In this document: positions 1 through 6,789 of the stretch, in pieces | How the letters are laid out: each line of letters begins with the position of its first letter | How positions within the stretch are numbered: position 1 is the first letter of the stretch | The notes under the pieces: model-generated | Databases searched by the model: none | Told to the model about the DNA's origin: nothing | Seen by the model: only the letters and a program-made list of their open reading frames with translations | Translations under genes and position numbers: made by a program | Source: Gammaproteobacteria bacterium | GTDB taxonomy: Bacteria; Pseudomonadota; Gammaproteobacteria; UBA6429; Thiohalophilaceae | NCBI GenBank assembly: GCA_029880425.1 | Contig: JAOUOK010000078.1 | Coordinates: 1-7,248, forward strand | DNA: 7,248 nucleotides | Reading direction: 5' to 3'

Positions 1-232
1 AAACAAGAAGAAATCTTACCGCGCGCATATCAAGCGTTTTATATTTTTGTATCCAGAAATAAACAATAACAAAGGAAATAAAATAAGCTGCAGAAGCTGC
101 GGCAACGATATCCAATCCTACGTAGTTATACATAACTGCCATGGGCAAGGAAATAATTAAACCTAAGTTAATATAAAGCCTGAAAATCTCTGACCTGAAC
201 TTATTAACCGTATCGTTGTTTGAAATATGCAT
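1..232 (-). CDS. N-terminal part of an unidentified membrane protein (possibly a membrane-anchored signalling protein), cut by the window edge
   Basis: The minus strand is open from an ATG at 232 to the window edge, giving 77 visible residues with no stop; a TAA lies directly before the ATG in the same frame, so this is the first possible start, although no clear Shine-Dalgarno sequence precedes it. The fragment begins with a short polar stretch (MHISNNDTVNKFRSE), followed by two hydrophobic segments at about residues 19-37 and 41-60 separated by a short YNYVGLD turn, then a basic stretch (QKYKT) and the start of another hydrophobic segment (AVRFLLV). This pattern resembles the multi-helix membrane anchors of diguanylate cyclases and histidine kinases, but no catalytic domain is in view, so that is only a guess. 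It starts 32 bp after the gcvR-like stop on the same strand and could be co-transcribed with it. Confidence 0.6.
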   Translation of the reverse strand, partial: MHISNNDTVNKFRSEIFRLYINLGLIISLPMAVMYNYVGLDIVAAASAAYFISFVIVYFWIQKYKTLDMRAVRFLLV

Positions 233-264
233 TTAGTTTTTGTTAAATTTTTAATTATCTGAAG

Positions 265-792
265 TTAACGTTTACTTTCGAGACTTGCATCCAGGTTCAG
301 GTCATCACAAAAAACTAAAAACTCATCACGTAAAGTACGTATAGAGCTATCTGTCGGTATACTGATAATCATATCAAGTGAAAACATTGGCGTTCCAGTA
401 TGTGCAGCGGGGTATGTTTTAGTTTCAACTTCTTCGATATTGAGATTGCGGCTGGAAAGGAAATCTGAAATATCATGCACGATACCCGGGTGATCCATTG
501 ATACCACGGTTACATGATAAGGTAATCGTTTTTGTTCTGGTTCTTTTAATGTTGTTGCTTTAGCAACAATCGTCAGGCCAAGATTGTCTCCGATATCATT
601 GAGCTTTGAGTTGATGTCAGCAATGCAATCTTCTTCACCTGCTACAAGCAACATCATAGCAAACTCACCACTAAGAGCCATCATCCGACTTTCGGTAATA
701 TTTCCACCATGTTCCAGAATGGCTTTTGATAACTTATTAACAATACCGGGTTTATCATTTCCCAGTGCAGTGATAACTAAATGTGTATTCAT
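265..792 (-). CDS. gcvR: GcvR-like glycine cleavage system regulator, two ACT domains
   Basis: This 175-residue soluble protein is two ACT domains and little else: about residues 4-78, with the DKPGIV turn at 13-18, and about 92-170, with the matching DHPGIV turn at 100-105. The Asp-x-Pro-Gly-Ile-Val signature follows the first strand of each domain, as in ACT amino-acid sensors. That layout and size fit GcvR (about 190 residues in E. coli), which binds the activator GcvA and, with glycine as signal, represses the glycine cleavage operon; it has no DNA-binding domain of its own. The start is well supported: AGGAAA lies 5 nt before the ATG. There is no gcv gene, gcvA or bcp peroxiredoxin in the window, so the glycine role rests on family resemblance alone, and another amino-acid-sensing role is possible. 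It lies 46 bp downstream of the radical SAM gene. Confidence 0.85.
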   Translation of the reverse strand: MNTHLVITALGNDKPGIVNKLSKAILEHGGNITESRMMALSGEFAMMLLVAGEEDCIADINSKLNDIGDNLGLTIVAKATTLKEPEQKRLPYHVTVVSMDHPGIVHDISDFLSSRNLNIEEVETKTYPAAHTGTPMFSLDMIISIPTDSSIRTLRDEFLVFCDDLNLDASLESKR

Positions 793-814
793 AGTGTTTC
801 CTGTATATAAATGT

Positions 815-830
815 TTTTACACTATAATAG
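815..830 (-). promoter_or_regulatory. Possible -10 element in front of gcvR
   Basis: In the 46-bp gap between the radical SAM stop and the gcvR start, the minus strand reads CTATTATAGT at 830-821, containing two overlapping -10-like hexamers, TATTAT and TATAGT. A start point near 815 would leave a leader of about 22 nt with the AGGAAA ribosome site in it. I find no good -35 hexamer at the usual spacing, which would fall inside the end of the radical SAM gene, so this may be a weak or activator-dependent promoter, or simply AT-rich sequence. Confidence 0.25.
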
Positions 831-838
831 ATAAAAAT

Positions 839-2395
839 TTAATCTGGCGCTATAACCGTTTGTTGCACTAATTGTCGGAGAGCAGGCTGGTATGCAGGTT
901 TTTTTAGTTCTTGCTCGATAAGATCTATGGTGCTGCGACCTATGTACTCATTATTACTCTTCAGACTATCAACAGCTCTAAGGTAACTGCGAGCAATTAT
1001 TTGTCCAAGTGGTTTGGGGTTGTAAAGAAGCTTCTTAATAACAAAAGGATTAAGGCTGAGCGGATTATAGTTTTTTTTGAGGTAACCTTGCTCGATTAAC
1101 AATTTTTCAACAGGCGTCCCTGGTTGTATGCCAATAAAGAAAATAAAAGGTAAAACATTATCTCTGCCGAACATGGTATAGAGCTCTTTGATGCGGTTTA
1201 TAGTTTTCTGTAATGTGACGACTGTTTCACCAGGTGCATTGAGTGGCATATAAAGTTTAACTTTTTGATTGGTATAGCCAGCATCCTTAAACATCTGGAA
1301 TGCCTGCATTTGTTGATCAAGCGAATAACCCAGGGTGAGGCTATCGATGACTTCTTGCGTACCGGTGAATGACAGGTCTAAACTGGCCAGTCCAGAGTCC
1401 AGCATTTTTCCTGCTAACTCAGTGGTAAGGTAGTTGAGCCTGATATAACCCGTCCATTTTATTTTAAGTTTACGCCTGATAATTTCATCAAGAATTTCTT
1501 CTACATGATGTGTACTGCGACGGGTAGAGCAAAATTGAGCATCGGTAAACCAGATCTTATGAATTCCAAAACGTGTGTATAACCCTTCAATCTCATCGAC
1601 AATTTCAACAGGATCCCGATAACGTTGCCGAGCCCCTTCTATCTTGTTATACAAGCAGAAATGGCACTGGTATGGACAGCCTCGTTTCGTATGTACACCA
1701 ATATAGTCGTTTGTATATTGATGGAAGGCAGGAAAAATAGATTCGACATAATTAAAATTAACACTGGAGAGATCTTGCAGGTTAAAGTTATGTTGACGTT
1801 GAGTGAAGTTCACTTCACCTTTTTCATTTTTACAATAACATTCACCAACTGTAATTTTTTCTCCGTCAATAATAGATAGCATTGCAGCTTCACCTTCACC
1901 AACCACGACAATACTATTTTTAGGGCATTTCTTAGCGACATATTTACCAAAGATGGATACTGCTGTACCACCGATAACAATGCGACTGTCCGGCATCATC
2001 TTGCGTGCAAGGTGCATAAAACCAAAATTGCGAATGCGGCTAGCTGAATATTCATAGATGATTTTAATTGCAGAAAATGCGGCTTTAATTCGCCGCCATG
2101 GATTTGGTGAATGATCATAATTCATCACAACATCAAGCGCATCATCTTCAGGGTGGGGGCCAAATGACTGCATGTTGCGCCATGAGAATGCCACAATGTC
2201 TGGCTGCATGGCATCAATACTTTCCCTGAGAGCCTGTTTACGTTGAGTGGGAGGGATAATAGCCAGGTCAATAATTTGCTGGTTAATGTCTGGGCGTTGT
2301 TTATGAATATAATCAGCGACATAAATAACACCACCAGGGTAAATTTTCCAGCAGGGTAAGCGGACATAAAGGATGTTTTTTACCTGTTTAGTCAT
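839..2395 (-). CDS. B12-binding-domain radical SAM protein, substrate unknown
   Basis: This is a cytosolic iron-sulfur enzyme of the cobalamin-binding radical SAM group (518 residues from the chosen start). The N-terminal ~200 residues look like the Rossmann-like B12-binding half, with GGTAVS at 142-147 and GEGE at 166-169 in the places this group has them, but I see no DxHxxG cobalamin-ligand motif. The radical SAM core follows: CPYQCHFC gives the CxxxCxxC cluster cysteines 240, 244 and 247, then FTDAQF at 283-288, GYIR at 316-319 and GIQPGTP at 422-428. Features such as FSWRNMQ (70-76), the CLYNKIEG extension of the cluster loop and the late YNP repeats recall, from memory, PhpK-type P-methyltransferases and related cyanobacterial proteins; this is not verified. 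I prefer the ATG at 2395 because GGGGG sits 5 nt before it and the first strand (ILYVRLP) follows closely; an upstream ATG at 2434 would add 13 residues. No biosynthetic partner is adjacent. Confidence 0.85.
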   Translation of the reverse strand: MTKQVKNILYVRLPCWKIYPGGVIYVADYIHKQRPDINQQIIDLAIIPPTQRKQALRESIDAMQPDIVAFSWRNMQSFGPHPEDDALDVVMNYDHSPNPWRRIKAAFSAIKIIYEYSASRIRNFGFMHLARKMMPDSRIVIGGTAVSIFGKYVAKKCPKNSIVVVGEGEAAMLSIIDGEKITVGECYCKNEKGEVNFTQRQHNFNLQDLSSVNFNYVESIFPAFHQYTNDYIGVHTKRGCPYQCHFCLYNKIEGARQRYRDPVEIVDEIEGLYTRFGIHKIWFTDAQFCSTRRSTHHVEEILDEIIRRKLKIKWTGYIRLNYLTTELAGKMLDSGLASLDLSFTGTQEVIDSLTLGYSLDQQMQAFQMFKDAGYTNQKVKLYMPLNAPGETVVTLQKTINRIKELYTMFGRDNVLPFIFFIGIQPGTPVEKLLIEQGYLKKNYNPLSLNPFVIKKLLYNPKPLGQIIARSYLRAVDSLKSNNEYIGRSTIDLIEQELKKPAYQPALRQLVQQTVIAPD

Positions 2396-2487
2396 TGGCG
2401 CCCCCACAGTACGTCTCATAGCCAGTATTTTCATGCCAATGCCTTAAATTTGTTGCGATGCAGCATTGGGTTTCAGAATGACTCTTT

Positions 2488-2509
2488 AATATTAGCGTTT
2501 TCTAATATT
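2488..2509. promoter_or_regulatory. 8-bp perfect inverted repeat, possible operator
   Basis: The sequence AATATTAG at 2488-2495 is repeated in inverted orientation as CTAATATT at 2502-2509, with a 6-bp spacer (CGTTTT). The symmetry and centre spacing fit a dimeric regulator site. It lies about 93-114 bp upstream of the preferred radical SAM start, and 54-75 bp upstream of the alternative start, so it would overlap or flank a minus-strand promoter there. In such AT-rich sequence a repeat of this size could occur by chance, and I cannot assign a regulator family to it. Confidence 0.3.
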
Positions 2510-2806
2510 TATAATGGCTTAATTTTTAGCAGTATAAAAGGACTATTTTTATAAATTTAATCTTACTTGAGCTAGGTCATGTTTTTGTGCTGTCAGTCTT
2601 TACTTTGACGTGTGGGTTAAGAAAGCGAAAAACTTAAAATTAAAAATGAAATAGTTCTAAGCTGTTAAATTTAAATACTTGGTAAGATAATGTAATACCA
2701 CTGCTTTTAATCAATTTTGACCTGTTATAGGAAGTGTCTGGTGGTACTTGTTCTCAGTGGCATGGAGATTTTTACTTTTTAATTACGCTGAACCTTGCTA
2801 CATATC

Positions 2807-2815
2807 TGGTAAACT
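2807..2815 (+). promoter_or_regulatory. Possible extended -10 element just before the ABC-F start
   Basis: The plus strand reads TGGTAAACT here, which fits an extended -10 (TGn followed by a hexamer matching TATAAT at four of six positions). Transcription would start near 2822, immediately before the ATG at 2823, giving a leaderless or nearly leaderless mRNA. This would agree with the absence of a clear Shine-Dalgarno sequence before that ATG. No -35 is evident at 17 bp spacing, where the sequence is GCTGAA. Read as a suggestion only. Confidence 0.3.
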
Positions 2816-2822
2816 GCGCGGC

Positions 2823-4724
2823 ATGCTTAAGTTTACAAATTTATCACTTCGCCGCGGTCCTCGCGAGTTACTCCAGGGTGTTGACCTGACTATTCACCAT
2901 GGCCAGAAAGTGGGTATTACCGGCGGCAATGGGGTTGGCAAATCAAGTTTATTTGCGCTTATTCTTGGTCATCTTCATGCCGACTTAGGTGATGTCTTTA
3001 TACCCAAAAACCTGACCATCGCGCATGTGGCGCAGGAAACACCGGCACTGGATACCACTGCAATTGAATATGTTCTGGATGGTGATGTCCAGTTACGTCA
3101 GCTTGAGCAAGCGATCAAAGAAGCAGAACATGCCAACCAGGGTGAAACACTGGCGCATCACTATGCTGAAATGGAAGCTATTGATGGCTATAGTGCGAAT
3201 AGCCGTGCTGCGACATTACTGCATGGTTTGGGTTTTAGCCCAGCCCAGGAAAGTCATGCCGTGAAGCAGTTTTCAGGTGGCTGGCGTATGCGCCTGAACC
3301 TGGCCCAGGCTTTAATGTGCCGCTCAGATATATTGTTACTTGATGAGCCTACCAATCACCTTGATCTTGATGCGGTTATCTGGCTTGAAGCCTGGCTCAA
3401 GAGTTATAAAGGCACGTTATTACTTATCTCTCATGACAGGGATTTTCTTGATAATGTTGCCGATAATATTGCCCATATTGAGAACCAGGGTATTACCTTA
3501 TATAGCGGCAATTACTCTGCCTTTGAAGTGCGTCGTGCTGAATACCTGGCATCACAACAGTCTGCCTATGAAAAACAACAACGTGAAGTGCAACACATGC
3601 AAAAATTTGTTGAACGTTTCAAGGCAAAAGCAACCAAAGCCAAGCAGGCGCAAAGCCGGGTAAAAGCACTGGAACGCATGGAGTTAATTGCACCGGCGCA
3701 TGTTGATTCACCGTTTAATTTTACTTTTAAGAAAGCAGATAAAATGCCCAACCCGCTGATTACCCTGGATGAAGCGGCTATTGGTTACAATGAGGAGCCA
3801 TTATTACATAATGTGAGCATCACTATTCACCCGGGTGATCGGCTTGGTTTACTTGGTCATAACGGTGCCGGTAAATCGACTTTAATTAAATTATTAGCGG
3901 GCGATCTGAAAATTTTAAAGGGCAAGCTTGTCGAAGCAAAAGAACTCAATATTGGTTACTTTGCCCAGCACCAGCTGGAACAACTTGATTTTGATGCCAG
4001 TCCCTTACTGCATTTGCAACGCCTTGATGCAAACGCGACTGAAAGTGATTTGCGAAAATACCTGGGGGGCTTTAATTTTCATAATGATATGGCAATTGAA
4101 CCTGTTGCTCCTTTATCCGGTGGGGAAAAAGCACGCCTGGTATTGGCGTTAATTGTTTATCAAAAACCTAACCTTCTATTGCTTGATGAACCGACTAACC
4201 ATCTTGATCTTGAAATGCGTCACGCACTAACGGTGGCGATGCAGGAATTTGAAGGTGCTATGATTATTGTTTCGCATGATCGTCACCTGTTACGTACGGT
4301 AACGGATCAACTGTTACTGGTGGCCGATGGTAAGGTAACAGAATTTGATGGTAGCCTAGATGATTATCGCAGCTGGTTAAGCCAGGAAAATAAAAAAGGA
4401 TCTGCTGCTGAAAATAAAAGTCATGCAGCCACCAATAATGACACGCAAAGCAAAAAACAACTCAGGCAAGAGTCCGCTGAAAAAAGACGCTTACTTAAAC
4501 CCTTGCAAAACAAGTTAAAAAAACTTGAGAAACAACTGGAAGAGTTAAGTTTAACTAAAGAGTCGCTAGAGGAAAAACTGGCGGATAACGATATTTATAA
4601 CGAAAATAACAAAGAACAATTAAAATTATTACTCGAACAACAGGGGAAGGTTGATAGCAGTTTACAACAAGTTGAAATGGACTGGTTAGAAGTCAGTGAA
4701 GAACTTGAAAGTGCAAACGCTTAA
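2823..4724 (+). CDS. yheS: ABC-F ATPase of the YheS type, ribosome-associated translation factor
   Basis: This 633-residue protein has two ATP-binding cassettes and no membrane segment, so it is an ABC-F protein rather than a transporter. Cassette 1 has Walker A GGNGVGKS (34-41), signature FSGGW (150-154), Walker B LLLDE (171-175) and SHD (203-205). Cassette 2 has GHNGAGKS (345-352), LSGGE (431-435), LLLLDEP (451-457) and SHD (484-486). The linker (about 240-300, with KAKATKAKQAQSR) is the arm that reaches the P-site tRNA in this family. A Lys/Asn-rich tether (520-550) leads to a C-terminal coiled coil (550-630). Length and sequence follow E. coli YheS (637 residues) throughout, including the FSGGW variant. 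ABC-F proteins bind the ribosomal E site and relieve stalled or difficult elongation. I chose the ATG at 2823 because homologs begin there; the frame is open upstream to a TTG at 2748, which would add an implausible 25-residue leader. nnrS follows 36 bp later. Confidence 0.96.
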   Translation: MLKFTNLSLRRGPRELLQGVDLTIHHGQKVGITGGNGVGKSSLFALILGHLHADLGDVFIPKNLTIAHVAQETPALDTTAIEYVLDGDVQLRQLEQAIKEAEHANQGETLAHHYAEMEAIDGYSANSRAATLLHGLGFSPAQESHAVKQFSGGWRMRLNLAQALMCRSDILLLDEPTNHLDLDAVIWLEAWLKSYKGTLLLISHDRDFLDNVADNIAHIENQGITLYSGNYSAFEVRRAEYLASQQSAYEKQQREVQHMQKFVERFKAKATKAKQAQSRVKALERMELIAPAHVDSPFNFTFKKADKMPNPLITLDEAAIGYNEEPLLHNVSITIHPGDRLGLLGHNGAGKSTLIKLLAGDLKILKGKLVEAKELNIGYFAQHQLEQLDFDASPLLHLQRLDANATESDLRKYLGGFNFHNDMAIEPVAPLSGGEKARLVLALIVYQKPNLLLLDEPTNHLDLEMRHALTVAMQEFEGAMIIVSHDRHLLRTVTDQLLLVADGKVTEFDGSLDDYRSWLSQENKKGSAAENKSHAATNNDTQSKKQLRQESAEKRRLLKPLQNKLKKLEKQLEELSLTKESLEEKLADNDIYNENNKEQLKLLLEQQGKVDSSLQQVEMDWLEVSEELESANA

Positions 4725-4760
4725 TCAGTAACAGCTATACGAACAAATAAAGGAAATACC

Positions 4761-5957
4761 ATGGCACTTAATATTGAAGACCCTGAAAAGTATGTAAGTA
4801 AAGACAGTTATGCACCTTTTGCTTTAGGCTTCAGACCCTTTTTTCTTTTAGCGGGCTTTTCAGCGGTCCTGTTAATTATTTTATGGTTCTTGCAGCTTAG
4901 CGGTAAAATTTCTGTTTCAGGTTATTACACACCGACAGGCTGGCACGCACATGAAATGTTATTTGGTTATACGGCCGCGGTAATTGCCGGCTTTTTATTA
5001 ACCGCTGCGGGTAACTGGACTGGCATTAAAATGATTAATGGCTGGCGTTTAATGTTGTTAACTGTAGTCTTTTTAGCCGGACGCTTTGCCCCGTTTATGA
5101 CAGATCTTCCTCACTGGCTAATTGCCACGGTGGACATTATTTTTCTGCCATTAGTAGCCCTTATACTTGCGATACCAGTTATCAGGATGAAACAGTGGTC
5201 AAACATTGTTTTTGTTCCTTTATTACTCATCATGGCCGCAGCAAATCTTGCGGTACACTTAAGTGCGCTAAAAGTGGTTGATGTCAATATTGTGATGGGA
5301 AGCCGGGCAATGGTTTACCTTGTCATAGTATTGATCGTTGTGATGGGCGGCAGGGTTATTCCTTTCTTTACCGAAAGAGGGGTCGCCGGCGTCACAACAA
5401 TAAAATGGAATGCAATAGAATATTTATCCGCGATCAGTGTTTTGCTTACAGCGATCAGTGATGTTTTTTTTGGCTGGAGCGTGGTTACCGGTTACCTGGC
5501 CATTTTTGCTGCCCTGATTAATGCGATTCGTTTATATGGCTGGTACTCAAACCTTATCTGGTATGTACCGCTGGTTTGGGTATTACAAGTCGCCTATGCA
5601 TGGATTATTTTCGGCTTTATATTAAAAAGCCTGATGATTTTTGATTTTAGCCAGAATGCATTTTCATATCACGCCTTTACCGTGGGGGGTATAGGCATGA
5701 TGACACTTGGCATGATGGCTCGGGTCAGTATTGGTCATACCGGGCGCGAAATGGTGCTGGGCAGCTGGATGGTTTTATCATTTATTATTCTTAATGTTGC
5801 AGCAATTGTAAGAGTAATCATACCTATGTTTATGCATGATTTTTATCTACAATTAATTCAGATCGCCAGCGGCTTGTGGATCGTGGCTTTCACTATCTTC
5901 GCAATTGCCTATACACCGATGTTACTTAAGGCCCGTATTGATGGCCGCGAAGGTTAA
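4761..5957 (+). CDS. nnrS: NnrS family membrane protein, nitric oxide response
   Basis: This 398-residue protein is mostly hydrophobic and should cross the inner membrane about 12 times. It opens with the family hallmark FALGFRPFFLLAG (20-32), followed by WHAHEM (61-66), the GFLLTA..NWTG block (77-88), GGRVIPFFTERG (196-207), YHAFTVGGIG (303-312) and GHTGR (325-329). NnrS of Rhodobacter is a haem- and copper-containing membrane protein, and NnrS in Vibrio protects against nitric oxide damage; the conserved histidines at 62, 64, 166, 304 and 326 are candidate metal or haem ligands. Position 84 is Gly where I would expect Pro or another residue in the AVPNWTG form; related sequences may vary here. 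The start is supported by AGGAAA 6 nt before the ATG. It lies between the ABC-F gene and the hydrolase gene with short gaps, consistent with one transcript. No NsrR, FNR or NorR site is apparent directly upstream. Confidence 0.94.
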   Translation: MALNIEDPEKYVSKDSYAPFALGFRPFFLLAGFSAVLLIILWFLQLSGKISVSGYYTPTGWHAHEMLFGYTAAVIAGFLLTAAGNWTGIKMINGWRLMLLTVVFLAGRFAPFMTDLPHWLIATVDIIFLPLVALILAIPVIRMKQWSNIVFVPLLLIMAAANLAVHLSALKVVDVNIVMGSRAMVYLVIVLIVVMGGRVIPFFTERGVAGVTTIKWNAIEYLSAISVLLTAISDVFFGWSVVTGYLAIFAALINAIRLYGWYSNLIWYVPLVWVLQVAYAWIIFGFILKSLMIFDFSQNAFSYHAFTVGGIGMMTLGMMARVSIGHTGREMVLGSWMVLSFIILNVAAIVRVIIPMFMHDFYLQLIQIASGLWIVAFTIFAIAYTPMLLKARIDGREG

Positions 5958-5986
5958 TTAAAAAATAACATTCAAGGAAAAGAGTA

Positions 5987-6775
5987 ATGAAAATAAAAAT
6001 AAAATTATTAGCTTTATTAATACTGCTATCTTTTTCAGCGCAGGCTACCGTTGTAACAGAAGAGTTTGTGTACAGTGACGGTGATATCGACATGATTGGT
6101 TATTATGCTACTGATCTAGAAGTAAAAGGTCAGCGCCCGGCCATTATTGTTGTGCATGAGTGGTGGGGACATAATGAGTACGCAAAGAGAAGGGCTCGTA
6201 TGTTAGCCAGCCTGGGTTATCGCGCAATTGCACTGGATATGTATGGTAACGGTAAAAATGCTTCGCACCCTAAAGATGCCGGAAAGTTTTCAGGTGAAGT
6301 TAAAAAGAACATGGCAGTTGCCGAAAAACGTTTTATGGCTGCGTATAACTATTTACAAAAGCAGAAAAATGTAGATAAAGATAAAATATCAGCTATTGGT
6401 TATTGTTTTGGTGGCGGTATCGTTCTTGAAATGGCGCGACGCGGTGTTGACCTTGATGGTGTAGTCAGTTTTCATGGTAGCCTCGGGACTAAAGATGCAG
6501 CAAAAAAAGGCAAGGTTAAAGCCAAGGTGTTAGTGCTTAATGGTCAGGCTGATCCTTTTGTTAAGGCAGAAAGTATCGCCGCGTTTAAAAAAGAAATGGA
6601 AGCTGCAAACGTTGATTATAAATTTGTAAACTACCCCGGTGCAAAACATGCCTTTACTAATCCTGATGCGGATAAGCTAGGTGCCAGGTTTGAAATTCCG
6701 CTGGCTTACCAGGAAAAGGCAGATAAAGATTCATGGAATGAAATGATGCAATTCTTGCAACGTTTATATAAGTAG
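5987..6775 (+). CDS. Exported dienelactone hydrolase family protein
   Basis: This 262-residue alpha/beta hydrolase belongs to the dienelactone hydrolase (DLH) family. The catalytic set is complete: nucleophile Cys140 in GYCFGG, Asp189 in GQADPF and His221 in KHAFTNP, with Glu58 in HEWWG matching the family's conserved Glu that interacts with the nucleophile. The N-terminus (MKIKIK, then LLALLILLSFSAQA) is a typical Sec signal peptide with predicted cleavage after AQA at residue 20, so the enzyme should be periplasmic. Cys140 is the only cysteine in the protein. True DLHs hydrolyse dienelactone in chlorocatechol breakdown, but no such pathway genes are nearby, and many relatives act on other esters or lactones, so the substrate is unknown. 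AAGGAAAAGAG before the ATG serves as the ribosome site. It is the last gene of the yheS-nnrS block and ends 14 bp before a long hairpin. Confidence 0.93.
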   Translation: MKIKIKLLALLILLSFSAQATVVTEEFVYSDGDIDMIGYYATDLEVKGQRPAIIVVHEWWGHNEYAKRRARMLASLGYRAIALDMYGNGKNASHPKDAGKFSGEVKKNMAVAEKRFMAAYNYLQKQKNVDKDKISAIGYCFGGGIVLEMARRGVDLDGVVSFHGSLGTKDAAKKGKVKAKVLVLNGQADPFVKAESIAAFKKEMEAANVDYKFVNYPGAKHAFTNPDADKLGARFEIPLAYQEKADKDSWNEMMQFLQRLYK

Positions 6776-6789
6776 TAAAAAATAAAGAT

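Larger units (their letters stand above)
2396..2822. other. AT-rich divergent intergenic region
   Basis: About 430 bp separate the start of the radical SAM gene (minus strand) from the start of the ABC-F gene (plus strand), so promoters for both must lie here. The stretch is markedly AT-rich with several -10-like hexamers on both strands, for example TATACT on the minus strand at 2536-2531 and TGGTAAGAT on the plus strand at about 2680-2690, none paired with a convincing -35. The frame before the ABC-F ATG stays open back to a TTG at 2748, and that before the radical SAM ATG back to an ATG at 2434; I treat both extensions as non-coding. I see no tRNA, riboswitch or small conserved gene here. 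The inverted repeat at 2488-2509 is the one distinct element. Confidence 0.6.

Noticed and set aside
584..871. Plus-strand open frame of 95 codons opposite the gcvR-like gene
   Set aside because: It lies antisense to a well-supported ACT-domain gene, has no recognisable motif, and overlaps its promoter region.
1625..1879. Plus-strand open frame antisense to the radical SAM gene (also a shorter one at 911-1099)
   Set aside because: No ribosome site or domain pattern; the opposite strand codes for the conserved radical SAM protein throughout.
2125..2367. Minus-strand open frame in another frame inside the radical SAM gene
   Set aside because: Fully inside a conserved gene, with composition of an out-of-frame read.
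2396..2434. 13-residue N-terminal extension of the radical SAM protein from an ATG at 2434
   Set aside because: Not excluded, since AAGG lies 7 nt upstream of it, but the ATG at 2395 has a better-spaced GGGGG and lies at the usual distance from the first strand.
2579..2608. Nine-codon plus-strand open frame beginning ATG in the intergenic region, considered as a leader peptide
   Set aside because: No ribosome site, no run of regulatory codons and no attenuator hairpin after it.
2748..2822. 25-residue N-terminal extension of the ABC-F protein from a TTG
   Set aside because: YheS proteins begin directly with the first cassette strand (here MLKFTNLSLRRG), and the extension shows no conserved feature. 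The ATG at 2823 gives the family's length.
3025..4152. Several open frames inside the ABC-F gene (3025-3264, 3340-3663, 3928-4152 on plus, 3566-3751 on minus)
   Set aside because: All overlap the continuous YheS-type reading frame whose motifs are intact; Lys- and Met-rich translations are frame-shift shadows.
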